Origin: Actinomadura latina NBRC 106108
Lineage (GTDB): Bacteria; Actinomycetota; Actinomycetes; Streptosporangiales; Streptosporangiaceae
Direction of reading: 5' to 3'
Assembly (NCBI RefSeq): GCF_001552195.1
Contig: NZ_BCQS01000026.1
Coordinates: 121,887-185,886 of the forward strand
DNA: 64,000 bases
The notes beneath the pieces are model-generated. The model ran no database searches, was not told the origin of the DNA, and saw nothing but the letters and a program-made list of their open reading frames with translations. Both the position numbers and the translations under genes were made by a program. Shown one piece after another: positions 16,464 through 26,901 of this stretch. Positions within the stretch are counted from its first letter, which is position 1; each line of letters begins with the position of its first letter.

Positions 16464-17117
16464 TCATTCCTGGAGGCGGAGGATGAGGCGCTTACTGAAG
16501 GCGCCTCGCTCTTCGGCCTTGGCGGAACGTCGATGCTCCAGTTCTGCGGGGCTCATGCCGTGGGTCGCCGCGAGCGCGTGGACGACTTCCAGGAGATCGG
16601 CGAGTTCGTCCGGGTCGCCGCTCGCGATGTACTCCCCGGCCTCCTCGACGAGCTTGGCGCGCAACCGTCCAACGTGCTCGGCCGAATCGGCGACGCGAGT
16701 CTCCGGCCGCCCGCCGGCCGCCTGGATGATCTCGGGTATCCGGTCCCGGACCAGCTTCTCGGTGTGCCTGCCACCCTCCTTGGTGGGATGGACGGTGGCG
16801 CCGTGCCGCCGGTCCAGGGACTGGACCCATTGGACGGCGACTGCGGCTGTCTGCACCAGTTCGCCCCGAAGGGCAGCGGGCTCCGATTCGGCGAGGGCTT
16901 CGAAGAACTCCTCGGTCAGGATGTGCCGCCAGGTGAGTTCGCCCCGCCGCCATGCTGCGGCGCATTCCTTCTTCGCCTCCTCGGCGTCCTCGACGAATTC
17001 GGGTCCGCTCCCGTCAGGGAACTCCTGAACTCCCCACGTGCGGTCTTGGGCTTCGCGTTCGGCTCTGACATCCGCGAGCACTCTCGTCATCGACCCCGGT
17101 GCTTCAACATCCTCCAT
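16464..17117 (-). CDS. Fusion protein with C-terminal MazG-like NTP pyrophosphohydrolase
   Basis: The C-terminal half (from about residue 118) begins KLVRDRIPEIIQAAGGRPETRVAD and continues RAKLVEEAGEYIASGDPDELADLLEVVHALA, the all-alpha MazG/COG4997-type NTP pyrophosphohydrolase with its EExxE and ExxD metal-binding pattern. The N-terminal half (DVRAEREAQDRTWGVQEF...WRHILTEEFFEALAE...GELVQTAAVAVQWVQSL) is a second helical domain with its own E/D pattern, resembling phage-type MazG-like proteins. The result is a tandem of two NTP-hydrolase-like modules. The start is uncertain (ATG 17117 or 17090). It may clean the nucleotide pool or degrade modified NTPs. Confidence 0.75.
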   Translation of the reverse strand: MEDVEAPGSMTRVLADVRAEREAQDRTWGVQEFPDGSGPEFVEDAEEAKKECAAAWRRGELTWRHILTEEFFEALAESEPAALRGELVQTAAVAVQWVQSLDRRHGATVHPTKEGGRHTEKLVRDRIPEIIQAAGGRPETRVADSAEHVGRLRAKLVEEAGEYIASGDPDELADLLEVVHALAATHGMSPAELEHRRSAKAEERGAFSKRLILRLQE

Positions 17118-17329
17118 GCCGCACGACGTTAGCGATCCGTCGGGCAACCGCGCCGCCACCGCGGCCGCTGCCGGTCGTTAAGGGAGTGCTGCAGGTGTCG
17201 CCGGCTGGGCCATGTTCGTGGTCGGTCTGCGGCACCGGCTCCTTCTTCGGGAAGGCCCGGGTCGCAGCTGGACCTGTCGCAGACGCTCGTGCTGGAGGGG
17301 CCGTTGATCACGGTCGATGAGCGCCGACC

Positions 17330-18235
17330 CTAGGTCGGTGAGGCGATGCGGTCGGGTTCGCAGGTGAGCAGTTCGTGCAGGACGGGTGGAAGCTCGTCCC
17401 ACAGCCATTCGTTCAGGGTGCCCGGGAAGGCTGCCGGGGCTCGGATGCCCAGGCGGTGGGGGGCGACTTCGGTCAGCCGTACCGCGATGGGCCCGTCGTC
17501 CCACATGGGGTCTCGGTTGCCCCAGAACGTGGAGAAGTCCGCGCTCGTCAGCATCACCTCGCCCGGCAACGTGTGGTCGCCGGGGTGCCGGGCGAGGGGA
17601 AGCAGGCGTTGCGCGGTCGTGCGGAGTATGTTGAGCGCGGCCAGGTCGTGCGGGCATGCCACGTCCGTGATCTCCAGTTCGGGGAGTCCGAAGCGGCGCA
17701 GCCCGCGGGTCTTGAGCGCGACGCAGTTGCAGCCGTCGATCTCGTCCTCGTCCGCCTTGCAGCGACCCGAGTTGCGATAGGGCGGCAGGACGGTCCCGAG
17801 CCAGTCGTCGGCGAGGACGAAGTCGTCCGGACGACGGAGATGCGTCACGGACAGCGCCCGGCCGGTGGCGAGATCCACGGGAATTCCGCAGAGTGATTCC
17901 GCGATCGCCTTGGCCGTGGCGCGGGCGAGGTGCGGCCCGGACGGCAGGTCACCGACCGGCAGGACGCAGGTGACGCCGATGTGCCGCGTGGCCCGGCGGG
18001 CCCTCTCCGCGTCGTCCTCGTCGGTGCCGGACACCTGGCTCAGGTCCCAGGGCGAGTCCCCGACAGGGTGGCAGGCCAGGACGAGGTGCGGGGTGCCGAT
18101 GCGGCCCGCGACGGCCGAGGCCATCGGGCCTGGGAGCCGCTGCCGGATCGCCGCCGTGAGGTCGCCGGGATCCCTGCTGGTCGCGACGACGAAGCCGGCG
18201 GTCGTCTCTTCGGGAACCGTGATGGTGACGCGCAT
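17330..18235 (-). CDS. Unknown protein A of a local paralogous pair
   Basis: The 301-residue protein is not from a family I know. It begins with beta-rich MRVTITVPEETTAGFVVATS and has a conserved core near residues 155-215: FVLADDWLGTVLPPYRNSGRC, GCNCVALKTRGLRRFGLPEL, ITDVACPHDLAALNILRTTAQRLL. The three Cys in C...GCNC plus VACPHD suggest a metal site. The same core recurs in the gene at 25860-26816, so the two are paralogues. No signal peptide or membrane span. The upstream region carries the shared motif at 18304-18327, 68 bases before the ATG. Confidence 0.8.
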   Translation of the reverse strand: MRVTITVPEETTAGFVVATSRDPGDLTAAIRQRLPGPMASAVAGRIGTPHLVLACHPVGDSPWDLSQVSGTDEDDAERARRATRHIGVTCVLPVGDLPSGPHLARATAKAIAESLCGIPVDLATGRALSVTHLRRPDDFVLADDWLGTVLPPYRNSGRCKADEDEIDGCNCVALKTRGLRRFGLPELEITDVACPHDLAALNILRTTAQRLLPLARHPGDHTLPGEVMLTSADFSTFWGNRDPMWDDGPIAVRLTEVAPHRLGIRAPAAFPGTLNEWLWDELPPVLHELLTCEPDRIASPT

Positions 18236-18303
18236 TTGCAGCCTCCTCGGGGAGTGGACCGGCGTTCGCAGTCCAAGCTTCGAGGAGGCCGCCGAGCGCT
18301 TTC

Positions 18304-18327
18304 AGTAGAACGTGATTCTGTGGATAA
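18304..18327 (-). promoter_or_regulatory. Shared promoter motif, copy 1
   Basis: Read toward the gene at 17330-18235, the minus strand shows TTATCCACAGAAT, then CA, then CGTTCTACT. The same arrangement occurs before the genes at 22523 and 25860-26816, each 58-70 bases from the start codon and in the same orientation. CAGAA and TTCT form short inverted arms. TTATCCACA also equals the DnaA-box consensus. Confidence 0.6.
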
Positions 18328-18359
18328 GGCCCTGCCACCAGTGGCATGACCGAGCGCAG

Positions 18360-19643
<1,284 letters not shown>

Positions 19644-19771
19644 ACTCGCTCACTCCCAACTGTGTCCACACCTGCGTAGACGTTCCGCTCTTCATCGTAT
19701 CCACGTGATCACCCGCGCCGATCCGGCACGTCCCGTTGACGGACGACCGCCTCAGGTGCTCCGTTGGAGTC

Positions 19772-20434
19772 ATGACCGATAACGGGGCCGCCGAACTCCT
19801 CGCACGCATCCGCGAGGACATCGCCGCCGCGAAGACCGCGAACCGCTTTGTCGACATGCTCGAAACAGGGGACGTTCCTCGGGAGCGCCTGGTCTGGCTG
19901 GCCGGCGAGGAGTACCGGATCGTCGGCAGCGATCGGCGCAGTTTCGCCCTGCTGGCGGCCAGGTTTCCCGATACGCCATCGGGTGAGCTCTTCTTGGGGC
20001 TTGCGCAGGGCGAGGGGCAGGCTCTGGCCCTCCTCGGAGACTTCGCGGCCGCGCTCGGGCAGAGTGAGAAGAATCTCATGGCATATGACCCCAAACCCTT
20101 TGCACAGGCGTATCCGGCCTATCTGGCGCAGAGGGCGGCATTCGGGACGGCTGCCGAGGTCGCCCTGGCCATGCTGGCCAACCTGGAGGAGTGGGGTGCG
20201 TACTGTGCCCGTACTGCGCGGGCTCTCCGGACGCAGTACGGCTTCCCTGACGGGGCCGTCGGGTTCTTCGACTTCTTCGCCGAGTCACCGCCCGGCTTCG
20301 AGGAACGAGCCTTGGACGTCATCGCGTCTGGGCTGGCGTCCGGTGAAGACCCGGTCGAGGCCACCCGCGCGGCCCACCTGCTCCATGCTTACGAGACGGC
20401 CTTCTGGAACGTGCTCGCAGAGGGCCTGCCGTGA
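19772..20434 (+). CDS. TenA/THI-4-like haem-oxygenase-fold protein
   Basis: A 220-residue all-helical protein. It resembles the TenA family (aminopyrimidine hydrolase/thiaminase II or PqqC-like): LVWLAGEEYRIVGSDRRSFALLAARF early, then LMAYDPKPFAQAYPAYL and NLEEWGAYCARTARAL, where TenA keeps the Trp/Tyr and a catalytic Cys, and ending HLLHAYETAFWNVL, the typical last helix. No thiamine gene is adjacent, so the role in thiamine salvage is uncertain. ATG 19772 follows TTGGAG; the in-frame ATG 19736 is less likely. Convergent with the kinase gene. Confidence 0.75.
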   Translation: MTDNGAAELLARIREDIAAAKTANRFVDMLETGDVPRERLVWLAGEEYRIVGSDRRSFALLAARFPDTPSGELFLGLAQGEGQALALLGDFAAALGQSEKNLMAYDPKPFAQAYPAYLAQRAAFGTAAEVALAMLANLEEWGAYCARTARALRTQYGFPDGAVGFFDFFAESPPGFEERALDVIASGLASGEDPVEATRAAHLLHAYETAFWNVLAEGLP

Positions 20435-20443
20435 TGGGCCGTC

Positions 20444-21340
20444 CTAATGTTCCCGGAGGGTCGGCAACTCGGCCGTGATCTCCACCAGCGTTCGTTCCTG
20501 GACGCCGATGAGCTGCTCGATGTCCACGGGCGGCCACTCCTCCCCGTAGTGGGCGTCCAGCAGCGTGGTCAAGGCGACGAGGATCTGCTCCGGTGTGGGA
20601 CGTTCCCCAGGGTCCTTGACCAGACAGCGGGTCACGAGCCCGCGCATGGGGTCGGGCAACCGGGTGAGGTCCGGTTCGCCGTACACGATCCGGCTGCGGA
20701 CTTTGTGGCCGGTGCCGAAGGGTGCGGCCCCCGTCGCGGTGAACACAAGGGTCGCGCCAAGGGAGAACACGTCGCTCTCCGCGTGGACGGGCTCGCCGAG
20801 GGCCTGCTCCGGCGACATGTAGGCGGGCGTTCCCAGGATCTCCGTACGAGACAGCGGGAGCGCGTCGAGAGGTCTCGCGATCCCGAAGTCGATGACCCTT
20901 GGCCCGTCCGAGGCGAGCAGGACGTTCGACGGTTTCAGGTCCTGGTGCACGATGCCCGCACGGTGGATGGCGATCAGGGCCTCCGCGAGCCCGGCCCCCA
21001 GCCGGCAGGCCGCCCGTTCGCGAAGCGGCCCCTTCTCCTGGACGACCTTGGCGAGGCTGACACCGCGGATGTACTGCGTCGCAAGCCACGGCCGGTCCGC
21101 GTCGGGGGCGGCGTCGACGACGGGCGCCGTATAGAAGCCGCTGACCGAGCGCGCCGACGTCACCTCACGGCGGAACCTCGCCCGCCACCTGGGATCGTCC
21201 AGAAGTTCCGGACGGATGACCTTCACGGCGACGAGGCGCCTGCTGGGCGACGCTCCGAGGAACACCTCGCCCATCCCACCTGCACCGAGCCGGGCGACCA
21301 CACGGTAGGGGCCGATCATCTCTGGGAGTTCTGACTGCAT
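20444..21340 (-). CDS. Soluble Hanks-type Ser/Thr protein kinase
   Basis: A 298-residue kinase catalytic domain with P-loop LGAGGMGEVFLG, VAVKVI (ATP-binding Lys), catalytic loop HQDLKPSN (HRD varied to HQD), DFG in VIDFGIARPL, activation-segment TPAYMSPEQA and SDVFSLGATL. It resembles PknB-type actinobacterial kinases but stops about 30 residues after the kinase fold, without transmembrane helix or PASTA/other sensor, so it is cytosolic. The substrate is unknown; neighbours are a TenA-like protein and an aldo-keto reductase. The ATG at 21340 gives the N-terminus MQSELPEMIGPYRVVARLG usual for the family. Confidence 0.92.
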   Translation of the reverse strand: MQSELPEMIGPYRVVARLGAGGMGEVFLGASPSRRLVAVKVIRPELLDDPRWRARFRREVTSARSVSGFYTAPVVDAAPDADRPWLATQYIRGVSLAKVVQEKGPLRERAACRLGAGLAEALIAIHRAGIVHQDLKPSNVLLASDGPRVIDFGIARPLDALPLSRTEILGTPAYMSPEQALGEPVHAESDVFSLGATLVFTATGAAPFGTGHKVRSRIVYGEPDLTRLPDPMRGLVTRCLVKDPGERPTPEQILVALTTLLDAHYGEEWPPVDIEQLIGVQERTLVEITAELPTLREH

Positions 21341-21415
21341 GGCAGGGAGATCCGATCATGGTGGGACGTGCTCAATCGTGCCATGAGGCGGATACTCGTC
21401 GGCGAATGCGCGGGC

Positions 21416-22354
21416 TCAGGTCCAGGGCAGCGCGCTCCGCTCGGACCAGTATGGCTCCGCTGGAGTGCTCAGGTCCGCCAGGACCCGTAGCTGACGCTCG
21501 TCAAGGACCACGTTCGACGCTGAGAGGTTCGACGCCAGTTGTGCCGGGCTGACCGCGCCGATGAGGACGATGTCCGCCCACGGTCGGCTCAGGGCTGCGG
21601 CCAGTGCCACGGCATCCGGCCGCACATGGTTATCGGACGCCACGCTCTGCAAGGCCGCAGGAGGCTGCACGGCGAGCCTCCCATTGGCCAGCACCTCCTT
21701 GAGCAGGACGCGCAGCCCTGCGTCATGTGCTTCGCGGAGGGCTTCCTCGGCTGACGTCTCCAGGACGTTCCATGTCGATTGGACGGTCCCGAACAGCCTC
21801 TGCCCGGCGACGTGCAACGCCATTGCCCGGCGGATCGTGTCCGCCTGCTTCGGGCCCGAGGTGGAGAAGCCCACGCGGACTCTGTCGGCGCTCAGTTCCG
21901 CGAGGGCCTCCTGTAGGCGGAGATCCTGGAACAGCGGGCTCTCCTCGGTCAGCGAGTGAACCTGGTATACGGAAAGATGCCCGTCCAGCAGTTTGCGGCT
22001 CTCCCTGTACTGAGCGCGATACCGATCAAGACTGTGCTCCTTGACCTCGTGAACCGCAGCGTCGGTCTTCCATTCGCCGACGTAGGAGTAACCCCATTTA
22101 CTGGATACGGTCACGTCATCAGGGTTGCGTTCGCTGAGCCAGCCTCCGAGGAACTCCTCCGCCCTGCCGTAGGAGCGTGCCGCGTCCACCCATCGGATGC
22201 CCGCCGCATAGGCCGCGTCGAGGACGCTCCAGGTAGCGTCCCGCATCAGTTCCACGCTTCGGTCAGTCGGCAGTTCATCACCCCGGCCGACGTTGATGTA
22301 GGCGGGCCGCCCCAAAGCCGCCAGTCCGATCCCCAAGCGATCCGTAGCGTTCAT
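21416..22354 (-). CDS. Aldo/keto reductase
   Basis: A 312-residue (alpha/beta)8 NAD(P)H-dependent oxidoreductase. The tetrad can be placed: Asp in WVDAARSYG with Tyr two further on, Lys in VTVSSKWGYSY, and His in VYQVHSLTEESP; the C-terminal cofactor-binding part VRPDAVALAAALSRPWADIVLIGAVSPAQLASNL is present. Substrate unknown. ATG 22354 follows CTGGAGGGC. It lies divergent to the DNA-binding-like gene at 22523, sharing the region that carries motif copy 3. Confidence 0.9.
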   Translation of the reverse strand: MNATDRLGIGLAALGRPAYINVGRGDELPTDRSVELMRDATWSVLDAAYAAGIRWVDAARSYGRAEEFLGGWLSERNPDDVTVSSKWGYSYVGEWKTDAAVHEVKEHSLDRYRAQYRESRKLLDGHLSVYQVHSLTEESPLFQDLRLQEALAELSADRVRVGFSTSGPKQADTIRRAMALHVAGQRLFGTVQSTWNVLETSAEEALREAHDAGLRVLLKEVLANGRLAVQPPAALQSVASDNHVRPDAVALAAALSRPWADIVLIGAVSPAQLASNLSASNVVLDERQLRVLADLSTPAEPYWSERSALPWT

Positions 22355-22431
22355 GCCCTCCAGCCTTGCACGCCGTACCCGGCACTCAACCCTGGGGCAA
22401 TTGTCCAAATGGTCTGCTTTCTGGTCGCGGA

Positions 22432-22452
22432 TTATCCACAGAATTGCGTTCT
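22432..22452 (+). promoter_or_regulatory. Shared promoter motif, copy 3
   Basis: TTATCCACAGAAT, TG, CGTTCT stands 70 bases before ATG 22523, in the same orientation as the copies before the paralogous pair. Here the palindrome is fuller: CAGAA-N5-TTCTG. Confidence 0.6.
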
Positions 22453-22522
22453 GTCAATGCTGAGAAGCTGCGTCCACGACGCTGTGTCCGTCAACGTCAA
22501 TCGCGTCACGAAGGGCACGGCC

Positions 22523-23308
22523 ATGCCTGCAGAGATCAACCGCACCAAGTACGGTGCTCACCAGTTCGCCGAGCACCTTGGGCTCACCCCATGGCAGTTG
22601 CGCGTGGGGCTGGAGCACGGGATCCTTCCCGGCCCCGACCTGGACGGGGAGCGGTGGTCCGCCGACCTGGTCGAGGAGTCCCTGGAGGCGGGCAAGAAGG
22701 TCATCGCCAGATTCGGTGACGAGCCGCCGATGGGCTCCGCACGCGCGGCCGCCAGACTGGCCGCCCGGGTGAGCCTCGACGTGGAACGGCGCGACATCGA
22801 GGTCCTGGTCGCCCAAGGCGCCCTCAACGTCGTCAGCAGCTTCCGCGGGCACCCCGTCTACCTCTTGCGCGACCTGGACCGGCTCGACCCCAGAACCGTG
22901 CAGACGGTGGTCTCCGTCCGGAAGGGCCCGCTCACCGACACCGTTGACGCGGGCGGTGCGGCCACCATCCTCGGCTGGCCTCGCCGGACGTTCGTCCGGA
23001 TCGCCGGGGAGCGCCAACTCGCGACGGACCGGCTCGGCCGCTACGCCCTGCCCGACATCCAGACGCTCAGAACGGACGACGACCTGGCACAAGAGATCGC
23101 AGAGGAGAAACGTCGCGTGACCTTGGCCAGGACGCGCCGGGCCGAGGCGCACGTCGAGGACGTCGTCCGAGGCTGGGTTCTGCGCTGCTCGGCCTACGTG
23201 GACGGCGACGCCGACCAGCCGCCGGACATCGGTCCCCTCAGCCGGGCGCTCCGAAGCCTCGGCGCGGCCAGGGCCGAGATCGAAAGGCAGGAATGCCCCG
23301 CGTCCTGA
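22523..23308 (+). CDS. Probable DNA-binding protein of unknown family
   Basis: The 261-residue protein starts MPAEINRTKYGAHQFAEHLGLTPWQLRVGLEHGILPGPD, which reads like an excisionase/MerR-type winged helix (an HTH choosing residues of about 10-35), and later has a second such block, DAGGAATILGWPRRTFVRIAGERQLATDRLGRYAL, near residues 140-175. A third, weaker block lies at 70-120. A basic coiled stretch (EIAEEKRRVTLARTRRAEAHVEDVV) follows. This pattern of repeated HTH-like modules suggests a sequence-specific DNA binder; I cannot name the family. It shares its promoter motif with the two paralogues, so it could be their regulator. Confidence 0.65.
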   Translation: MPAEINRTKYGAHQFAEHLGLTPWQLRVGLEHGILPGPDLDGERWSADLVEESLEAGKKVIARFGDEPPMGSARAAARLAARVSLDVERRDIEVLVAQGALNVVSSFRGHPVYLLRDLDRLDPRTVQTVVSVRKGPLTDTVDAGGAATILGWPRRTFVRIAGERQLATDRLGRYALPDIQTLRTDDDLAQEIAEEKRRVTLARTRRAEAHVEDVVRGWVLRCSAYVDGDADQPPDIGPLSRALRSLGAARAEIERQECPAS

Positions 23309-23426
23309 CTGGGGCCTACCGGCGTGGCCGTCAACCCGGCATCGCCCGATACCTCCCTTGGCCGGCGCCCAGGCCGTCTTCGGGTTCGGGAGTTCTCCCC
23401 GGCGTGAGTGCAGGTGCTGTCTGTGG

Positions 23427-24674
23427 TCAGAGGCGGCGGGGTGATGAGCGGCGTCTGGACGAAGGCTTCTTGGTCTCTCTGTGCCGTGCCAGGGCGGCGA
23501 GGAGGCGGTCACGGGCCTCGACGCGGGAGAGCGCCGGGACGCGGTCGGGCAGGCTCAGGGTGAGCGCTGGAGGAGTGTTGACCAGACCGTTGTCGTCGAT
23601 CGTCGCCTGAGCCCCTGACCAGGGGCCGAGGAGGATCGCGGATACTCCGCCCGGGTGCTGCGCGAGGAGTGCCCGAATCCTGTCGGTCTCCTGCGAGCAG
23701 TCGGCCACCAGCAGGAGCCGGCGTGCCTGCGTCACGCCGGTGTTCTGGCGGATGGCGAGCTCGGTCTCGAGGTAAGCGAGCGCGGCGTCGAGATTGCCGG
23801 GGATGAAGAGCCCGGCCGTGTTGTCGTCGAGCAGTTCGTCCTCGGCCAGGCCGAACAGGACCGTGGCGTCGGGGCGCGGAATAACGACCAGGGAGTCGTC
23901 GGCGTGCTCGTCGAGGGCGGTCAGGGCGAGCACGCGCGCGGTGGAGACGGCACCCGGGCCCGACAAGCCCGTGGCCGGGACGGCGAACGGGTCCAGGACG
24001 GGACGGTAACCGAAGCCGGGCGACGGTGCTTCCTCCTCTTCGGGCACGGGAAGAGCGGGCATGCCCGCGGTGGCGACGGCGTAGAGCCGGTGCCGGAAGG
24101 GGTAGCAGATCGCCGCCGCGGCGGGGATGAGCAGACTCAGCAGCAGGACCGGCTGCAACGACGGGGGACGTGACTCCGTCTCCTCGGCCTGCTCTCGCGG
24201 GCGAGTCGGTTGCGGTGACGACGGCGAGGGGCGAGGCGTGCGCAGCTTCCGAGCGGGAGACGGAAGTTCGGTGCTCGAGGGATCCGGCAGGGCCACCCGC
24301 GGGATGGGTCTGTCGGGCGGGACGGGCGAGGGCCGCCGGTGTTCGATCTTGGGCTTCCAGGTGTGCCGGTGCGGCCAGCGGGGGAGTTCCCGGCCGCGCC
24401 CCGACCTTCTGCGAGACCTCTCGTACATCGAGCGCCATGCCTCCTTGCACTTGTGCGCGGTGTACCAGTCGCCGATGCTCACAGCGTGGCGGCAGATCGG
24501 CGACGGGGACCTGCGCGGCCCCGGTTCCTGCTGAGCGGCGGCGTCGGATGACGCCGCCGCGGCGCCGATGGAGATGGCGCCGGCCATAGCGGTACAGCCC
24601 AGGATTCCGCAGGTGCAGCGGAGCCAGCCGCCGAGCAGGAGGGCCAGCCTGGGATGTGCCAGAAAACGGTTCAT
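23427..24674 (-). CDS. Membrane protein with BTAD/LysM-type cytosolic domain
   Basis: The 415-residue product has an N-terminal membrane segment (about 8-40, with Cys-rich LRCTCGILGCTAMAG), a long basic/Pro-rich middle (70-165), a second membrane segment (LQPVLLLSLLIPAAAAICYPF, near 175-195) and a soluble C-terminal domain containing DSLVVIPRPDATVLFGLAEDELLDD and LDAALAYLETELAIRQ, LLLVADC and VSAILLGPW. That C-terminal region recalls the membrane-anchored BTAD/LysM proteins of actinobacterial mobile elements. The basic SSRRRSSPRRL tail is unusual. Function unknown. Confidence 0.65.
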   Translation of the reverse strand: MNRFLAHPRLALLLGGWLRCTCGILGCTAMAGAISIGAAAASSDAAAQQEPGPRRSPSPICRHAVSIGDWYTAHKCKEAWRSMYERSRRRSGRGRELPRWPHRHTWKPKIEHRRPSPVPPDRPIPRVALPDPSSTELPSPARKLRTPRPSPSSPQPTRPREQAEETESRPPSLQPVLLLSLLIPAAAAICYPFRHRLYAVATAGMPALPVPEEEEAPSPGFGYRPVLDPFAVPATGLSGPGAVSTARVLALTALDEHADDSLVVIPRPDATVLFGLAEDELLDDNTAGLFIPGNLDAALAYLETELAIRQNTGVTQARRLLLVADCSQETDRIRALLAQHPGGVSAILLGPWSGAQATIDDNGLVNTPPALTLSLPDRVPALSRVEARDRLLAALARHRETKKPSSRRRSSPRRL

Positions 24675-25859
24675 CTTCGCCCCGGGGGATCGCGTCGGTC
24701 ACCGTGTGAATGCCGATCGTAGTCAATTCGGCTACGCAGCGTTGAACATTGCTCACACTCGACGGAACGATCCTTGCCGCCCGCCTCCATCACCGTCATG
24801 GCCGAAACGCGCGGAACGCCCTAGATCGAACCGAAATGTAAGCGACCCGGCCGGTGCGGGAACGGTGGTCCGGAACGCAAGGCGGGAACATGCGATCCGC
24901 CTGCTGAGGACGTGTTTTCCTTTGAACGCCTCGACTGCAGGCTCGCAGGCAGACCTTGTGAGGGTTACAAGCATGGGCGCCCGTTCCAGAGGCGGCCGCG
25001 CGGCAGGCCCAGGTGACCCCACGGTGTCAATAGTCTCACTCGGCGTTACCGGCATGTCAGGGACCATGTGAAGTGCTGGACAGCAGACCGTTTCCAACGC
25101 TCGACCGTCAGTCCGGACCCGTTTGCTCAGGGCGACGTCCCTGACGCGGGGATCATCAGATCCAGATGGGCGTGGCCCTCCGCCCGCTACCTGCCGACGC
25201 AAGACAGCCTGGCGGTGATGCGAGAGTGCCCGCTGCCGGCAGGCATCTGCGGGCCGCGGGCGTGTGCTGGGCGTGAATTGGGTTTGCTTTGGCGTGGTGC
25301 AAGGCGGTTGGAGGGCTGAGATGGGGGCTTGCCGGGTGGTGCGGCGAGTGATCGCTCCGCACTGGTTCTCGTCCAGCTCCGACGAGCCACATGCGTCACG
25401 CGCCGCACACGCGCCACCCGCTGTCCGCGACATGTGAGAGATTCCCGCGTCGTTGACACCCGCCTTGCTCGCCGAGCCCGTGAGCACGCGGGACTGTCCT
25501 GAAGATCGTGTGGACGGGGGGACCCGGAAGGCTGGGGGTGCACCCGAAGACCGTCCACCGCTGCTGACGTGGCTCAGCGCAATCGAGGCGGCCCCGCGTC
25601 TCCGACCGGGACGGATCACTTGTGGCGAGGACGACGGCGAGCGCGCTGGTGGCCGGCCGCAGACTTTCGGGCGGTGCCGGTTGTGCGTGCGGGGTCTGAG
25701 CAACCGTCATCCAGTTGGACGGCCACCGCACGATGTGCTGGGCACGGCCGGTGGCCGCCCATGGGAGTTGGCTGGCGGGGTGGGGTCAGAGGGCGGGCAC
25801 GGGCAGGGAGTGGCTGCCGTCTGTTGTCTTGGAAGACGGTGCAGGTTCTCTCGGGTCTG
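24675..25859. other. Long region without a recognisable intact gene
   Basis: About 1.2 kb in which no reading frame has believable protein character on either strand. The only hint of past coding is a short helix-turn-helix-like stretch, LGVHPKTVHRC followed by a stop, on the plus strand at 25532-25567, resembling an excisionase/BldC recognition helix. The region has lower GC than the flanks and may be the scar of a lost insertion. Confidence 0.45.
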
Positions 25860-26816
25860 TTAGGCGGCTAGCTGGGGGTCTGCGGGGGCCTTGAGGACGT
25901 CGTACATGCCCAGGGGGAGCGTGCCGCCCCAGAGCCAGTCGTTGACCGTGCCGTCGAAGTCGGCGGGCGGGCTGATGGTGAGGAGGCGGGAGCTCAGCGG
26001 GGAGAGGGTGACCTGGAAAGGGGCCGGTGGGGTGAGGTGGACGCGGCGGGAGGTGCCCCAGAAGTCGTTGAAGTCGCGATGGGAGAGGTCCAGGGCGGCG
26101 GAGACCGTGCGGGTCCGGGCGGCCGGGCCGGTGGCGAGCCAGGACCAGTGGTCGGTCAGGAGGCGGCGGGCCGCGGTCCGCAGGACGTTCAGGGCGGCCA
26201 GGTCGTGCGGGCAGGCCACATCGGTGATCTGGAGTTCGGGCAGGCCGAAGCGGCGGAGGCCGCGGGTGCGCAGGCGGACGCAGGCGCAGCCGTTGATGCC
26301 CTCCGGGTCGAGTTCGGGGTCGGCGGCCGTGCACCGGCCATTGGCGCGGAATGGGGGCAGGACGTCGCCCAGCCACCGATCGGCCAGGACGAAGCGAGTT
26401 CGCTCGGTGATAGCCGGAGTCAGGACGTGGCCGGTAACGAGGTCGGCGATGATGCCCCCGGTGGCCTTGGCGATGGCGTAGGCGGCGGCACGGGCGACCT
26501 GGACGCCGCGAGGCTGGTCGGTGATCGGCCCGAAGGCGGTGACGACGGCGAACTCCATCGCGCCGTTGAAGATGCGTGCCGCCTGCCGGTCTTCGGGGCC
26601 GGCCGCCCGGACGCCGCCCGGGTTCCAGCGCAGAGTCGTGAGGTCTTCCCGTGTGACTCGCAGTTGTGGCGAGTCGAGCCGTCCGGTGATGTGAGCGTGG
26701 TACGGGCCCGATGCGGTCCGGTGCAGAAGGCCGCCGAGGTCCTGCGGGATGTTTTCGGCGGCCACGGCGAACCGCGAGGTCGTGGTGGACGGGACGGAGA
26801 ACGTGATGGTGGCCAT
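25860..26816 (-). CDS. Unknown protein B of a local paralogous pair
   Basis: This 318-residue protein is the paralogue of the one at 17330-18235. They share FVLADRWLGDVLPPFRANGRC, GCACVRLRTRGLRRFGLPEL and ITDVACPHDLAALNVLRTAARRLL, the same Cys pattern, and a C-terminus around GTVNDWLWGGTLP. The N-terminus MATITFSVPSTTTSRFAVAAENIP is also analogous. No known catalytic motif is evident. Motif copy 2 lies at 26874-26898, 58 bases upstream. A decayed AraC fragment is immediately beyond it. Function unknown; a metal-binding role for the Cys set is inference. Confidence 0.8.
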   Translation of the reverse strand: MATITFSVPSTTTSRFAVAAENIPQDLGGLLHRTASGPYHAHITGRLDSPQLRVTREDLTTLRWNPGGVRAAGPEDRQAARIFNGAMEFAVVTAFGPITDQPRGVQVARAAAYAIAKATGGIIADLVTGHVLTPAITERTRFVLADRWLGDVLPPFRANGRCTAADPELDPEGINGCACVRLRTRGLRRFGLPELQITDVACPHDLAALNVLRTAARRLLTDHWSWLATGPAARTRTVSAALDLSHRDFNDFWGTSRRVHLTPPAPFQVTLSPLSSRLLTISPPADFDGTVNDWLWGGTLPLGMYDVLKAPADPQLAA

Positions 26817-26873
26817 GGGGCCGCTCCTTCCGGACGGGACGTGGCCAGCATGCGCGGCCGTCCATGACGGACG

Positions 26874-26898
26874 CAGTAGAACGGGATTCTGGGGATAA
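26874..26898 (-). promoter_or_regulatory. Shared promoter motif, copy 2
   Basis: On the minus strand, TTATCCCCAGAAT, CC, CGTTCTACTG: identical to copy 1 except at three positions, and at an equivalent distance from its gene (58 bases before ATG 26816). Confidence 0.6.
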
Positions 26899-26901
26899 CT
26901 C

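Noticed and set aside
17238..17331. Possible C-terminal fragment reading LDLSQTLVLEGPLITVDERRP on the plus strand
   Set aside because: Too short, with no identifiable family and no upstream continuation; could be chance.
24753..25703. A 316-residue minus-strand frame
   Set aside because: Composition (Ser/Arg/Pro/Ala) is that of non-coding GC-rich DNA; no motif, no ribosome site.
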